This document shows, in pieces, positions 11,201 through 21,241 of a stretch of 64,000 bases of DNA. Origin of the DNA: Gorsachius magnificus (lineage: Eukaryota > Chordata > Aves > Pelecaniformes > Ardeidae); contig CM067081.1 of NCBI GenBank assembly GCA_034008185.1, positions 107,269,265 to 107,333,264 of the forward strand. The letters run 5' to 3'. The notes beneath the pieces were generated by a model that worked only from the letters and a program-made list of their open reading frames with translations, was not told the origin of the DNA and did not search any database. Position 1 is the first letter of the stretch; each line of letters opens with the position of its first letter. The position numbers were made by a program, and so were the translations under genes.

Positions 11201-13379
11201 TTACATCATTTTAGAGATGCATGCTTAGAAAGAAAACATCCCTTCATGCATGCTGTGTTAGTACACAAAGCTTTATGGAACTGTCTGGAAGGACTACGCC
11301 ATTACTGCTAATCATTTTTTTCGTCCGAAATTTGTTAGGAGTTACAGGATATGTGGATGTTGGGAGATTAAGAATAATTGCCCAGATTTTCCAATGTTGT
11401 ATGGCATTCTTACAAGGTGATTCAGATGTAGTATCAAATTAAATTAATTTAAGACCATAACATGATGATGACTTGTATTGAAAGACCAAATATATTTTGA
11501 TTTTTTTTTAATTTGGCATGAGATTAACAGAGTAGAAATTAGTTAATAATGAATACGTTATGCTTTCTAAATGCATTGTCTCCCAACTCTGTATTCAAGT
11601 TATCATAAATGCTTTTTAAAGTATAACCATATCTCATCACTGTAAAACATTAAGAGTAGAGAAATAATTTTTAAAATGTTTAATACACCTCTTCCCTACT
11701 AACAAGGAACATATATGAAAAATTGTTCTTCCCTTTACGTAGACATTGAGTTGAAAATGTTATCAGATAAAATATGTAAAACAACTGATGCAAGACTAAT
11801 ACTAGTTCTGAATAATGAAAAGCATTCTTGAGAGCCACTGTGAAGTACGTAAAAGTTTTCAATTAAAAAGAAAGTGATACAGGTGTATTGCTTAATTGTG
11901 TCATGCTTACATACGACAACCATCAACGTTCTGTAAGAGGTGTTCATAAATGTCTCGGCAGCCCTTTCAGAAAGGTATTCCAAAAAGCAACTTCCAGAAA
12001 GTAATTAACTGGAATCACTCTAGAGCCTGATGCAACAGAGAATTAAATCTGTCACAACCCACTACAATAGCATGTGCAAAAGGAAAACCATAGTCTCCCT
12101 CTCTCCTGTAAAACCTGAACATTTATCTGATGTTTAAAAAAAAAAAAAGATAATTCATAAAACTATATGTAAGGTGGAGAAATAAGAAAAGCACTGCTCA
12201 GAACCTGAGCATTCAAAAGAGCCACAGTTTGTATCAGCACAAGAAAATCTACCCAGAAATGGTTCTCCTGTAAAAGTCATGCAGGTGCTCAACATTTGAG
12301 TTTTAGATTCACATTATTACTGCCATTATTTCAAAAGAGATAAGTAAATTCATGCACTCTCCCGTTTCATTAAAAAAGTAGAAAGAGATTTTTTTACTAT
12401 TTGAAAAAGTTTGTTATTCTACTACAGGCAGAAAGGAAGATGGAGCTTACATCTGTACTTTCACTTCTGAAGATTAAATACATAGCATACAAAGCCATCT
12501 TAACTCAGATGGCATACAGATTTATTTATTTATTTTTTTAAATAATGCCTCTCAATCTACTGAAATAATTACAAGATAAACTCTAAACAGAACTGGTAAT
12601 GCATCATTTGGATCTGAGGTTGTTGATCATACCAGTCCACCACAGGTCATATGCTCTTAATCATTTATGATACTAGTGGAGAAACAGAAAAAGGAGCAGT
12701 TAAAGAAAAATGTAAATATTAAATCTGTACTAAACTATTATTTGGCAATGCTTGAAAGTCCCAGGTATTTTCATTAAGTCAGCTCTTAATACCAAGGTTT
12801 ATCTACCCACTACTTTTCATCTTCAGCTTTCATGTTTCAAGTTACAGCCATTTAGTAAGTTAACCACCATTAAATTACTAGATGCATTAAGCCAAGACCT
12901 ACAAGGAAAGATTTCACCCTTTCTTGCTCAAAAGACAGAACCAGAGCTGGACTAGTCAAGCCTTAAACTCAATAAACTGTACCCATGCACCAGGTAGGAT
13001 TTCTTCAGAAACAGAACATACATGATACAGATGTCTCAGGGATTTAAGTAAAGCTCAGAATAAAGCCACTAAAGCTAAGAAATGCCAAATTTTTAATAGA
13101 AAAGGAGAAAATCTGTACCAGTGGATTAATAATAATAATAAAAAAGTATTTTCAGGATTACAATATTCTTTAACTAAACAGGAGTTTGACAAGCCTATTT
13201 TAGGATTCCTGGGGCACAGAGTGTGCTTAAATACTTAAAGCATTACTTTGAATAAAACTACATTAATATACCATAACTTCTAACTTTGGCATTAATAGAT
13301 ATAATGTGGCTATAAAAGCATGTTCAATTTAAAATGTGTCAGTTCCACATCTTGTGCTTCGAGCTGCAGGCACTGTTAG
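8228..13379. other. AT-rich non-coding DNA
   Basis: About 5 kb with no supported gene, RNA or assignable transposon. Simple repeats: a (CAAA)n tract near 10872-10895, A-run near 12132-12147, TTTA-rich tract near 12521-12540 and (AAT)n near 13126-13140. Open frames are all under 91 codons, without recognisable motifs. Confidence 0.55.
10872..10895. repeat. (AAAC)n microsatellite
   Basis: A-run followed by five to six AAAC units, seen directly. Confidence 0.85.
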
Positions 13380-13795
13380 TAGAATAATAGAATCATTAAG
13401 GTTGGAAAAGACCTCCAAGATCATCAAGTCCAACCGTCAACCCAACACCACCATGCCTACTAAACCATGTCCTGAAGTGCCACATCTACAAGTTTTTTGA
13501 ACATCTCCAGGGATCATAACTCCACCACTTCTCTACGCAGCCTGTTTCAATGCTTGACCACTCTTTCAGTATAGAAATATTTCCTAGTATACAATCAAAA
13601 CCTCCCCTGATGCAACTTGAGGCCATTTCCTCTCATCCTATAGCTAGTTACTTGGGAGAAGAGACCAACACGCACCTCACTACAACCTCCTTTCCGGTAG
13701 TTGTAGAAAGTGACAAGGTCTCCCCTCAACCTCCTCTTTTCCAGACTAAATAATCCTAGCTCCTTCAGATGCTCCTCACATCTTACAGTACACAG
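13380..13795 (-). mobile_element. Old 5'-truncated CR1 LINE
   Basis: On the minus strand this reads as the CR1 ORF2 C-terminus, with [23 protein letters not shown] and GLKLHQGRF recognisable between about 13595 and 13780. The 3'UTR and the GGTTGGAAAAGACC tail follow, ending in AATGATTCTATTATTCTA near 13380. Many substitutions and several stops interrupt the frame, so it is older than the copies at 3031, 36509 and 48512. The 5' truncation is near 13795. Confidence 0.85.
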
Positions 13796-13945
13796 CTTAA
13801 CGCTGAGAACAAAGGTAGGACATGAAATGCCGAGTTTAACCACCCATAAGACCTTCCTAAAGCACATATGTCAAAGATTAGGGACCAGATGAAAAAATTA
13901 CATACATCAGTCCATATGCCTCCCAAGAGGTCCAGTGAAACAGAA

Positions 13946-14130
13946 CCACACAACAGCCAAGGCAGGAAGGCGCCAACCTAAGAGGTCACCTACTGCAAAT
14001 CCCTGCTTAGAGCAGAGTCAGCCAGAGCAGGTTGTTCAGGGCCGTATTAAGTCAGGTTTTAAGGCCATATTGTACCAGGTTTTAGGTCTCTCCAAGGAAG
14101 GAGACTCCACAGCCCTCTCTGGGAACTAAC
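13946..14130 (-). mobile_element. CR1 3' fragment, second old subfamily
   Basis: The plus-strand text (GCAAATCCCTGCTTAGAGCA...TCCAAGGAAGGAGACTCCACAGCC) is the complement of a CR1 ORF2 end and 3'UTR of the subfamily with the CCCCTGCTCAAAGCAG block. The terminal ATTCTGTG repeat is barely recognisable. An internal duplicated stretch (TCAGGTTTTAAGG / CCAGGTTTTAGG) is present. Boundaries are approximate. Confidence 0.6.
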
Positions 14131-17100
14131 AATCAGCTGGATTACTCCTGGCTTTTTTCCCTCTTTGAAAAACATACATTTTTGAATTTCCCAACAATTT
14201 TTGTTAAACCAGACTAACTTTAAAGCAAGCAACAGCATATCATAATAAAACACAGTGCATGAATTGTAGCTTAAAAATATTCAAATACTTAATTTCCAAA
14301 ACTGGATATCAAGGCTTGTTACATTCTTAATAGAATGCAAAGTGCATACATCCTAAATGGTGGGGTTTAGCTGGCTTATTATAAACCAGGAGTATTTATA
14401 GATGTGTGTTTTCAGAAACACCAAACAATTAGACCATCTTCATTCTTACATGGAAACCTCAATTCACATTATCACTACCCACTTTTGGCTGAAATAATTT
14501 TACATGTTCAAAAAATCTAAGATCTTTCTTCCAGACTAGCCAAAACTTTATTTTACTGCAACTGTGCTCATTGTTTAAAAAGACAAAAGATTGCATAGGT
14601 CATGACTAAAGACTTCATATGCCCTGCCTCTACTTCAAAAGACTCACTGAGAATTGCCTAACAGCAGAGAGAGAAACCTTTTTTAGATGGGATCTAGTGT
14701 TCAACAACTTCTGTTTGTTCCTCCTGAAGTAAATTAATACTTTACCTCCTGTTAATCACTACAGATTTTGGGCATTGCATGTTTACTTCCCATTTCTTTA
14801 CTAACGATGCTGCTGTTAAATACTACTGCAGTTAAACGAAACCCATCATTTAGGATGTCACTGAGCAATGTCTTGCTTTCAGTTTAGAGCCCTGCAAGCT
14901 CTGAGGTCAAACGTCAGAAGTGGGGATTTTCCTTTCCAATATTAATTAGTCCATAAGCTTATCCTTCTTCAGGATGAAAAAGAATACAGCTTGTTGCATT
15001 TGCCTTACATTTAAGTGCAGAGAGCCACATTTATGTTTTCAGTACTGGAATGGACCATTGGAAGATTGGCGTATATTATACCTTGTTCCAGCACTTTTGA
15101 TTGTTTTCCTTATGTTACAAATCAATAAAACCACATTAAATGACTGAAGATAAGCAGCCTCCAAACAATGAAATTCAGAGTCATTTTGACTGCAAAATAA
15201 AAAATGAGCAAGGTGTGTCCTGAAGCAATAAAATTACCAGTGCTTTAGGAGAATCAAGTCTGGATAATATATAAGGGCTTTAGATCTCCAGCTGGGAAGC
15301 AGTACAAAGTGGCAGCATATATAATGCATAAAATACTACTGATTTTTTTATGTCACTTTTTCTCTGCATTCATGTAGTCTGCTACAAGTACAAGAAGTAA
15401 TGCAAGTAGTATCTTACACACATGACAAGCATAAATGTGTTAACGCTTGAAAACAAGCTTTCTCATGGTATAGTATGTTTGCGTAAAACCTGTCTCTGAC
15501 ATGTTAATACCACTGTTAGATATTTAATCTTTAATTACAGTGCCATCATCTTCCTTTATGTTTTGATGGATTTATTGTTTCCTCTGTGGAAATGATCCAA
15601 CCCATGCAAATACCAGATGGAACAGCATTCTGATGCAGGAGAAATGAGACATCTTAGTTAAATAATTCCCCTATGTTTTTGATAAAACAGGCAAAATGTT
15701 TTAACAATAAAAAAAAAGCATATGACATTGAACAAGGGGAAAATTGTTTATTCATGTTAAGTTTAATATTTTACTATTATGAAGGATATGATAGGTTTTC
15801 ATGTAATCACTTAACACATTTCACACTCTCCCTTTCCTGTATCTTCTCCCATCTGGATTTCCTATTAGATAAACAAGTAAATCTTTACAGAGGACAGAAG
15901 TAATTGTTCCTTTTATCTCAAGGCAATCAATATTTGAAATGGAGAATTATGTTATACCATAACTTACTTATTTTTAAAACACCATTTCACACTTGAAAAG
16001 GGGGTATGAGAATTAACTGCCTATTTAGAACAGTGAATAACTCCCCCTTCAAGCTCTCTCAGAATTAATACATTATACAGAAGAAAGATACAATTTTTTG
16101 GTCACACTGACTTCTGTCGAGAAGTGTCCAAGTACCCACAGCAACTCTATCACAACATATCAGGAACTGCGGTTTCAATAGGAATGAGCCAGCTTCTCAG
16201 ATGTATCTTGCCTCTGCTGCCAAAAAGGGGTAAGCAGGTCCCAGCTCTTTCCAGTATAGGATTCATTGTCATTCCAGCACTTCAGAAATTGAAGATCACT
16301 TCTATCTATTTCAGCCATTTCAGAAAAAAACTGATACTTTAATTTCTTTAAGTATCACATATCGCTTTTTTCTCTCTCCTCACTAGGACTTAACATACCC
16401 ATTTTACACTGAACTACAGTTCTTAAATATTCATCTCAGATACTTAATTTAGGAGGAAAGTGGAGTTAAGTAAAGGAAAAAATAGAAAACATCTCACCTC
16501 ATCCATTTTCTCCCTAACAAAAAGGAGGTCACTCACTTCAGAGTACAGAAGTCTTTATTCTGTAACATTCCTGCTGTTACCATCCCATAAAATAAAGTGA
16601 CATTTGAAGTAACATCTAAGGACATTTGCATGTCAATGGTAAAGAAGAATGGAATGCTTTGCTCCTGAGAAGTGTTCCAAGATCTTCATTAACAATACAA
16701 CATTCCTTCATAAGATCCACTACAAATAGGATTCCTACCCCCTACATAACTGGAGCTGTTAAACTCTTTTAATGCAAGATCTCTCACATTGAGAAAGTGT
16801 ATCACATCTTTTCCAGGTGTTTTAGGCCAGGAAAAAACCAAATGTTTGGTCAGTGTTGACAGGATCAACAGGGAAACTTATTAATGTGAATAAGAAAAAA
16901 ATTGAAGAGTGACCAGAAGAGAAATCCGATCAGAGCTATGGATAAGCTAGACAGGAATGATAAATGTGAGATAAAGGTGGATTTGGTACTGTCTTTAGTG
17001 TACCAAAAGTAAGCAATCAAAAATAAAAACAAAAACTTAAGTGCTATGGGGAAATCTGAAGACCTGTGACCCAGGGTGCTACGAAAATCTTAGCCTAGGA

Positions 17101-17403
17101 AAGCCTGTACATACAGTGACTGTGTAACTGCACCATTAGGAAGTGAGGGTACAAATCAGGAGCTGGATCCACAGGAATAACCTCAGTAATTCAAGAAGTG
17201 GAAAATGTGAGATCAAATCTTACAGGCATGGTAGACATTAAAAGGGGAGGAGATGTAGCAAATGAAGCCTTGGAATGGCAGAGGACATGTTCGCACTTTC
17301 AGGAAAGAAGGTGGAGTGCATCTATCTGCAGATGTTAAGCATCATACCAAATTTATAGTAAAGATTTTGTATCATGTTCATTTGCCACTGGCACTAAGGT
17401 AGC
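14131..17403. other. AT-rich non-coding DNA
   Basis: No gene, RNA or assignable repeat seen in 3.2 kb. Open frames are short and lack motifs. 17399-17403 (GTAGC) is the left flank of the LTR element that follows. Confidence 0.55.
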
Positions 17404-17537
17404 TGTTGTGGTTTAACCCGGCTGGCAACTAAGCACCACGCAGCCGCTCGCTCACTCCCCCCCCTCCCTCAGTGGGATGGCGGAAAGAATCGGAGAAAAG
17501 AAAAAAAAAAGAAAAAAAAGTAAGACCCGTGGGTTGG
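17404..17537 (-). repeat. Partial 3' LTR (U5-side end only)
   Basis: This aligns to the matching end of the complete LTR at 18283, from the TGTTGTGGTTTAACCCGG end through GTAAGACCCGTGGGTTG. It carries an expanded A-rich tract at about 17500-17520. It then stops at the CAACCC boundary, where the internal 60-bp repeats begin. The junction GGGTTGGAG also occurs in the repeat unit, so microhomology between the repeat and LTR may have mediated the deletion. Confidence 0.85.
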
Positions 17538-18164
17538 AGTAGCCGCAGTGCCTGTGTCCACAGTTGGAGTGGGTACAGTGGGTGTCACAGGGGTTGGAGT
17601 AACAGCAGTGCCTGTGTCCACAGTTCGAGTAGCTACAGTGGGTGTCACCGAGGTTGGAGTAGCCGCAGGGCCTGTTGCAGGAGTCGATCTTTGGGTGGTA
17701 TATAATTTATGTAGGAGTCTAACCCTGAGTAAAAGCTGAACCATATTCAGGAGACCTAGCAATAGGACCACGCTGGTTTGAACATCCCAAGGATATTCAA
17801 CATTCTCAAGAACTGTTGTAATTAGCTCAGAGAAGAAGGGGAAGATGGAGTAAGGTGACTCCCCCACAGGCTGGCTCGCCGAGGATAAAAAGTAAAATGT
17901 ATAATTATTCATAATTCCCAATAGATGGTTCCCAAAATACAGAGGTGACAGCAATACTGAGTACAAATATGAGCTTAATCTGATGACCAATAATTTTATC
18001 ATAGCATAAGCCAGTATTACACAGTACAGCAGAACAGTAACTGTAATCCACTTGCAAAAAGTGATAACCAGAAGCACAGCAGGGAGTGCATACAGCAGGT
18101 AAGGTGATATATAAAAGAACTCTGCGAACAAGGACAGCAACTCTGAGAGCAAATGAAACAACAT
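17469..18164 (-). CDS. Uncharacterised hydrophobic ORF of LTR element, Thr/Pro-repeat tail
   Basis: This is an uninterrupted 231-codon frame and I do not recognise the family. Residues 1-150 are strongly hydrophobic, with probable membrane segments near 20-37, 40-64, 68-85 and 130-150. The second carries the run VLLYCVILAYAMIKLLV. A short polar loop with Pro and Glu separates the third and fourth segments. Residues from about 165 form a 20-residue repeat rich in Thr, Pro and Val (units like TPTSVTPTV followed by a TVDTGTA core). The last ~22 codons read into LTR sequence (a Phe run from the A-rich tract), so the native C-terminus is probably lost. The ATG at 18164 lies about 90 nt after the primer site, the position where gag would normally start. 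It could be a short accessory or leader ORF, a remnant of a longer protein, or chance. Intactness over 696 nt in AT-rich DNA argues mildly for past coding. Confidence 0.45.
   Translation of the reverse strand: MLFHLLSELLSLFAEFFYISPYLLYALPAVLLVITFCKWITVTVLLYCVILAYAMIKLLVIRLSSYLYSVLLSPLYFGNHLLGIMNNYTFYFLSSASQPVGESPYSIFPFFSELITTVLENVEYPWDVQTSVVLLLGLLNMVQLLLRVRLLHKLYTTQRSTPATGPAATPTSVTPTVATRTVDTGTAVTPTPVTPTVPTPTVDTGTAATPTHGSYFFFFFFSFLRFFPPSH
17532..17683. repeat. 60-bp tandem repeat, about 2.5 units
   Basis: Units at 17532-17591 and 17592-17651 and a partial one from 17652 start GGTTGGAGTA and contain GCAGTGCCTGTGTCCACAG and TACAGTGGGTGTCAC. The period is exactly 20 codons, so it expands the reading frame on the minus strand without shifting it. 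Differences among units are few and mostly change Ala/Val, Ser/Pro or Arg/Pro in the protein. Confidence 0.9.
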
Positions 18165-18255
18165 TATGACCAGTGACTATTAGACAAATATAACGAATAC
18201 TTATCACAAATTTGTTTTAAAAATGTTCAGATCTGTCGTTATCTCAACCCTTCGA

Positions 18256-18273
18256 GCCTGATGTTGGGTGCCA
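18256..18273 (-). other. Retroviral primer-binding site, lysine-tRNA-like
   Basis: The minus strand reads TGGCACCCAACATCAGGC followed by TCGAA. The lysine-tRNA type site is TGGCGCCCAACGTGGGGC followed by TCGAA. There are four differences in 18, and two of them are CpG to CpA changes expected from methylation decay. The identical extension TCGAA strengthens the match. It sits 9 nt beyond the LTR edge, a larger gap than usual. Confidence 0.65.
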
Positions 18274-18282
18274 AAATAGGAC

Positions 18283-18873
18283 TGTCGTGGTTTAACCCGG
18301 CTGGCAACTAAACACCACGCAGCCGTTTGCTCACTCCCCCCCCTCCCTCAGTGGGATGGGGGAGAGAATTGGAAAAGAAAAGTAAGACCCGTGGGTTGAG
18401 ATAGAGACAGTTTAATAAGAGAGAATAATAATAATAATAATGGTAAGAAAATATACAGAAGATATAAAAAAAGTGATGCACAATGCAATTGCTCACCGCC
18501 CGCTGACCGATGCCCAGCCCATCCCGAGCCACGATCACTCTGCCCGAGCCATGATCACACCACCCGAGCTGCGATCACTCTGCCCGCAACCGACCGACCG
18601 ACCAACATACCCCCTCGAGCATGACGTTAGATGGTATGGAATAGCTCTTTGGACAGTTTGGGTTAGCTGTCCTAGCTGTGCTGTACTCCCAGCTTGTTAT
18701 GCACCTGGCCGAGCAGGAGAAGCTCAAAAAGTCCTTGAGCAGTCTGAGCACTACTTGGCAACAACTAAAAACATCAGCGTGTTATCAACATTCTTCTAGC
18801 ACTAAATCCAAAGCACAGCACTATGCTAGCTTCTGTGAAGAAAATTAACTCTATCCCAGCCCAAACCAAGACA
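18283..18873 (-). repeat. 5' LTR of the non-autonomous element, 591 bp
   Basis: A complete LTR in minus orientation (plus-strand ends TGTCGTGG...CCAAGACA). It shares with the solo LTR at 27774 the block around GCAATTGC...GTGATGCATCAC and the (ATT)n tract before ATTAAACTGTCTC, which the LTRs at 7651 and 60846 lack. The two therefore form one subfamily. A GC-rich stretch with three 20-bp repeats (18525-18584) lies between the promoter-like region and the conserved R/U5 part. Confidence 0.9.
18525..18584. repeat. Three 20-bp tandem repeats in LTR
   Basis: Units of 20 bp at 18525, 18545 and 18565 (consensus CGAGCCACGATCACTCTGCC), followed by a short (CGAC)n-like run. The related LTR at 27774 lacks the array. 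Such arrays in LTRs often mark transcription-factor site amplification, but no factor is assigned here. Confidence 0.85.
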
Positions 18874-18878
18874 GTAAT

Positions 18879-20638
18879 AGTATGGTAAGGAAAAGACACT
18901 GCAGAAGGACTATTCAGTTTTCTCTCAGACTTCACAAGATGATAGTGGTACATTCACAGCACAGTAGAGCACCAAAATCTAAATGCCTTTTCAATGTGTT
19001 ATATATGCAAATAGTATTTTTTTTAATAACAGGAGTAGCTTACCTAAATCCCCACATATAATAAACTGAAAGATATGCCTAATTTGTTTTCTTTTCTACT
19101 GCATGAGTATTTCTCTTTGTAAATATTATTGTGAATTTACAAAGGGAATTAATATACTTACCAGCCTTAAAGACAAAAATGAAGACATAAAATGCAGAAA
19201 AATCCACTTACATTAAAAACATTCTCATCATATTCTATTTTGATAAAGAAAGAAAGTTTATGCACTAATTAGCCTCATAATTAAACTATCATAGTTGGAT
19301 TACTTTAACCAGACTTTACATAATAATCTGAAGTACTGGAAAGCTTACAAAGCTGAGTAAATAAATTTAAATTTTTAAATTTCCATCAGAAAGAAACTAC
19401 AGTATTTGATCCGTCAGAAAAATAGAAAATAGTCTATAATACTTGGGGAGAACATATGTACACATAAATAATGTTATTTGAACATTTAAATCCAATATTT
19501 TTAAAATGTTCTAAACTGTTCCAAAGATTGTATTTGAGACACTCAGAGCAGATTTCTTCCTATGACTGTCAAGACTATTTTCTTAAATTTGATTAAAAGT
19601 ATTTTCAAATACCTAAAAAGACAACAAAATATTTTTTAATGTTTTCTTCTATCTAAGATGAGAAACGAGCAAGTAGACTATTGCTGCTATTACCAGCATG
19701 GAAGGTGCTCAAGCTACCAATCAGTGTACAACTGGAATGGTCATTTAATCCAATAAACCCTTCTTTTCCTGTGAATGCACTTAAAGAGAGATATTATTTA
19801 CAGTCAGTCTCAGCAATCGTGAAGGCAGTACAGATCAGGTTTTACTGTTTAACAAAAACATCTAGGGTCAAGAACACAACAGGATGAAGATCAAGTTCAT
19901 GCATCTTATGGTTTTTCAAGGGTTGTATCAACTACTTCCTAATATACTACACTTTACAATATTTATCTGTAGACTTAACTGTCTGTATCAAAAGCAGCAT
20001 GACTGAGGACGGTATTACTTATTTCATGCTTGCTGACTGAAAAAACATCTATTTTCTGGAGCAGTAAACACTGATTAAGGTTCATTTTGTTGTTGAATAT
20101 GTTACACGCTGCTTCTGTTTGAAAGGGCAAAATTCAGATATGCCAAGATTTACATTCAAGGTGTACCTGAAATACCTTTTCAGGTAAATAAATTCTTTGG
20201 GCATTCATAAACACACAATACAAATCCAGATACTGCTTTAATATATGAAGAATCAAGATCACAGTAAAAAAAAAGTTAAATTTGGGATGTTTCAAGAAGA
20301 AAATAAGTATATTGTAAAAAACCATGTTACTTCAAGCTATATTTTAAAGCTATCCAGTAGCTGATTATTGCAGAAGTTGAGATATTTTCTGCCTTACAGC
20401 AGAAAAAAGTCAGCATATGAGGCATACAGGGCCTACTAACCCATCTGCTCTCCGTTGGCTCGTTATCCATCCCTGGGAGAGTTCCATGCATTCCTGCTGT
20501 TCTCTCACACACAGGGCAGCTTCCTTCCTTACCTTTCTTGCTTGTCCTTCCTAAAAAACATGTATCCATCATCACAGTGCACCAGTCATGACTATGTGTT
20601 AATAAATGTCCAGTTAAGTGTAACATTACTGTTTTTCT
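18879..20638. other. AT-rich non-coding DNA
   Basis: Nothing gene-like seen. 18874-18878 (GTAAT) flanks the LTR element on its left. 20639-20643 (TAGAC) is the target duplication of the next LTR. Confidence 0.55.
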
Positions 20639-20643
20639 TAGAC

Positions 20644-21236
20644 CATATTGGGTCTGGCTGAGATGGAGTTAACCATCCCCAGGGCAGCCCTCATAGTGCT
20701 GTGCTTTGTATTGGTAGCTAGAAAAGTGTTGATAACACACCAGTGTTTCGGCTACTGCTGAGCAGTGCTCCCAACAGCATCAAGGCATCTCTCCAACAAT
20801 TCCCCCCTCACCCAGTAGGCTGGGGGTGGGCAAGGTCTTGGGAGGGGATGTAGCCAGGGCATCAGACCCAAATTTACCAAAGGGATATTCCATATCATAT
20901 GACACCCACTCAGCAATAAAAGCTAAGAGAAAAGAGGAGGAAGTGGGGGGGCATTAATTGTTTAAGACATTTGTCTTCTGGAGCAACCGTTACGTGTACT
21001 GGAGACCTGCTTCCCGGGAAGTGGCTGGACATCGTCTGCTGATGGGAAATAGAGAATAACATTGTTTTCCTTTTGCTTCTGCATGCAGTCTTTGCTTTTG
21101 CTTTTATTAAACTGCCTCTATCTTGACCCATGAGGTTTTTTTTCCATCTCATTTTCTCCCTGCCCCTCCTGCTGAGTACGTGAGTGATAGAGCAGCTTGG
21201 TGGTTACTGGAATCCAACCAAAGTAAACCCACCACG
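20644..21236 (+). mobile_element. Solo ERV LTR, second subfamily, 593 bp, TSD TAGAC
   Basis: Conserved LTR blocks include GGCTGAGATGGAGTTAA, GGATATTCCATATCATATGA, a TATA-like AATAAAAG (20915-20922), the ACCGTTACGTGTACTGGAG block and ATTAAA (21106-21111) before CTGCCTCTATCTTGACCCATGAG. Identical 5-bp repeats TAGAC lie at 20639-20643 and 21237-21241, fixing the ends. With these ends the terminal TG and CA read CA and CG, so both dinucleotides have mutated. It is diverged from the LTRs at 7651 and 60846 and has a different U5 end (AACCCACCAC). No internal region adjoins it. Confidence 0.88.
20915..20922 (+). promoter_or_regulatory. LTR TATA-like box
   Basis: AATAAAAG at the same relative place as the TATATAAG of the LTR at 7651, just after the CATATGACACC block. 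Probable U3 promoter remnant. Confidence 0.45.
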
Positions 21237-21241
21237 TAGAC

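Larger units (their letters stand above)
17404..18873 (-). mobile_element. Short non-autonomous LTR element (5' LTR, PBS, ORF, partial 3' LTR)
   Basis: Read on the minus strand: a full LTR (18873 to 18283), a 9-nt spacer, an 18-nt primer-binding site resembling the lysine-tRNA type (18273 to 18256), about 90 nt of leader, an ORF of 231 codons (18164 to 17469), and the last 134 bp of a second LTR (17537 to 17404). The internal region between LTRs is only about 745 bp. It shows no capsid, protease, reverse-transcriptase, integrase or envelope motif, so the element cannot mobilise itself. The two LTR ends differ at only a handful of the first ~80 aligned bases. Flanks GTAGC and GTAAT match at three of five positions, a possible decayed target duplication. 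U3 and most of R of the 3' LTR, with the polypurine tract, are missing, so it is deleted on that side. Confidence 0.8.

Noticed and set aside
18440..18799. 119-codon plus-strand frame
   Set aside because: Antisense to the LTR at 18283-18873 and built on its GC-rich 20-bp repeats.
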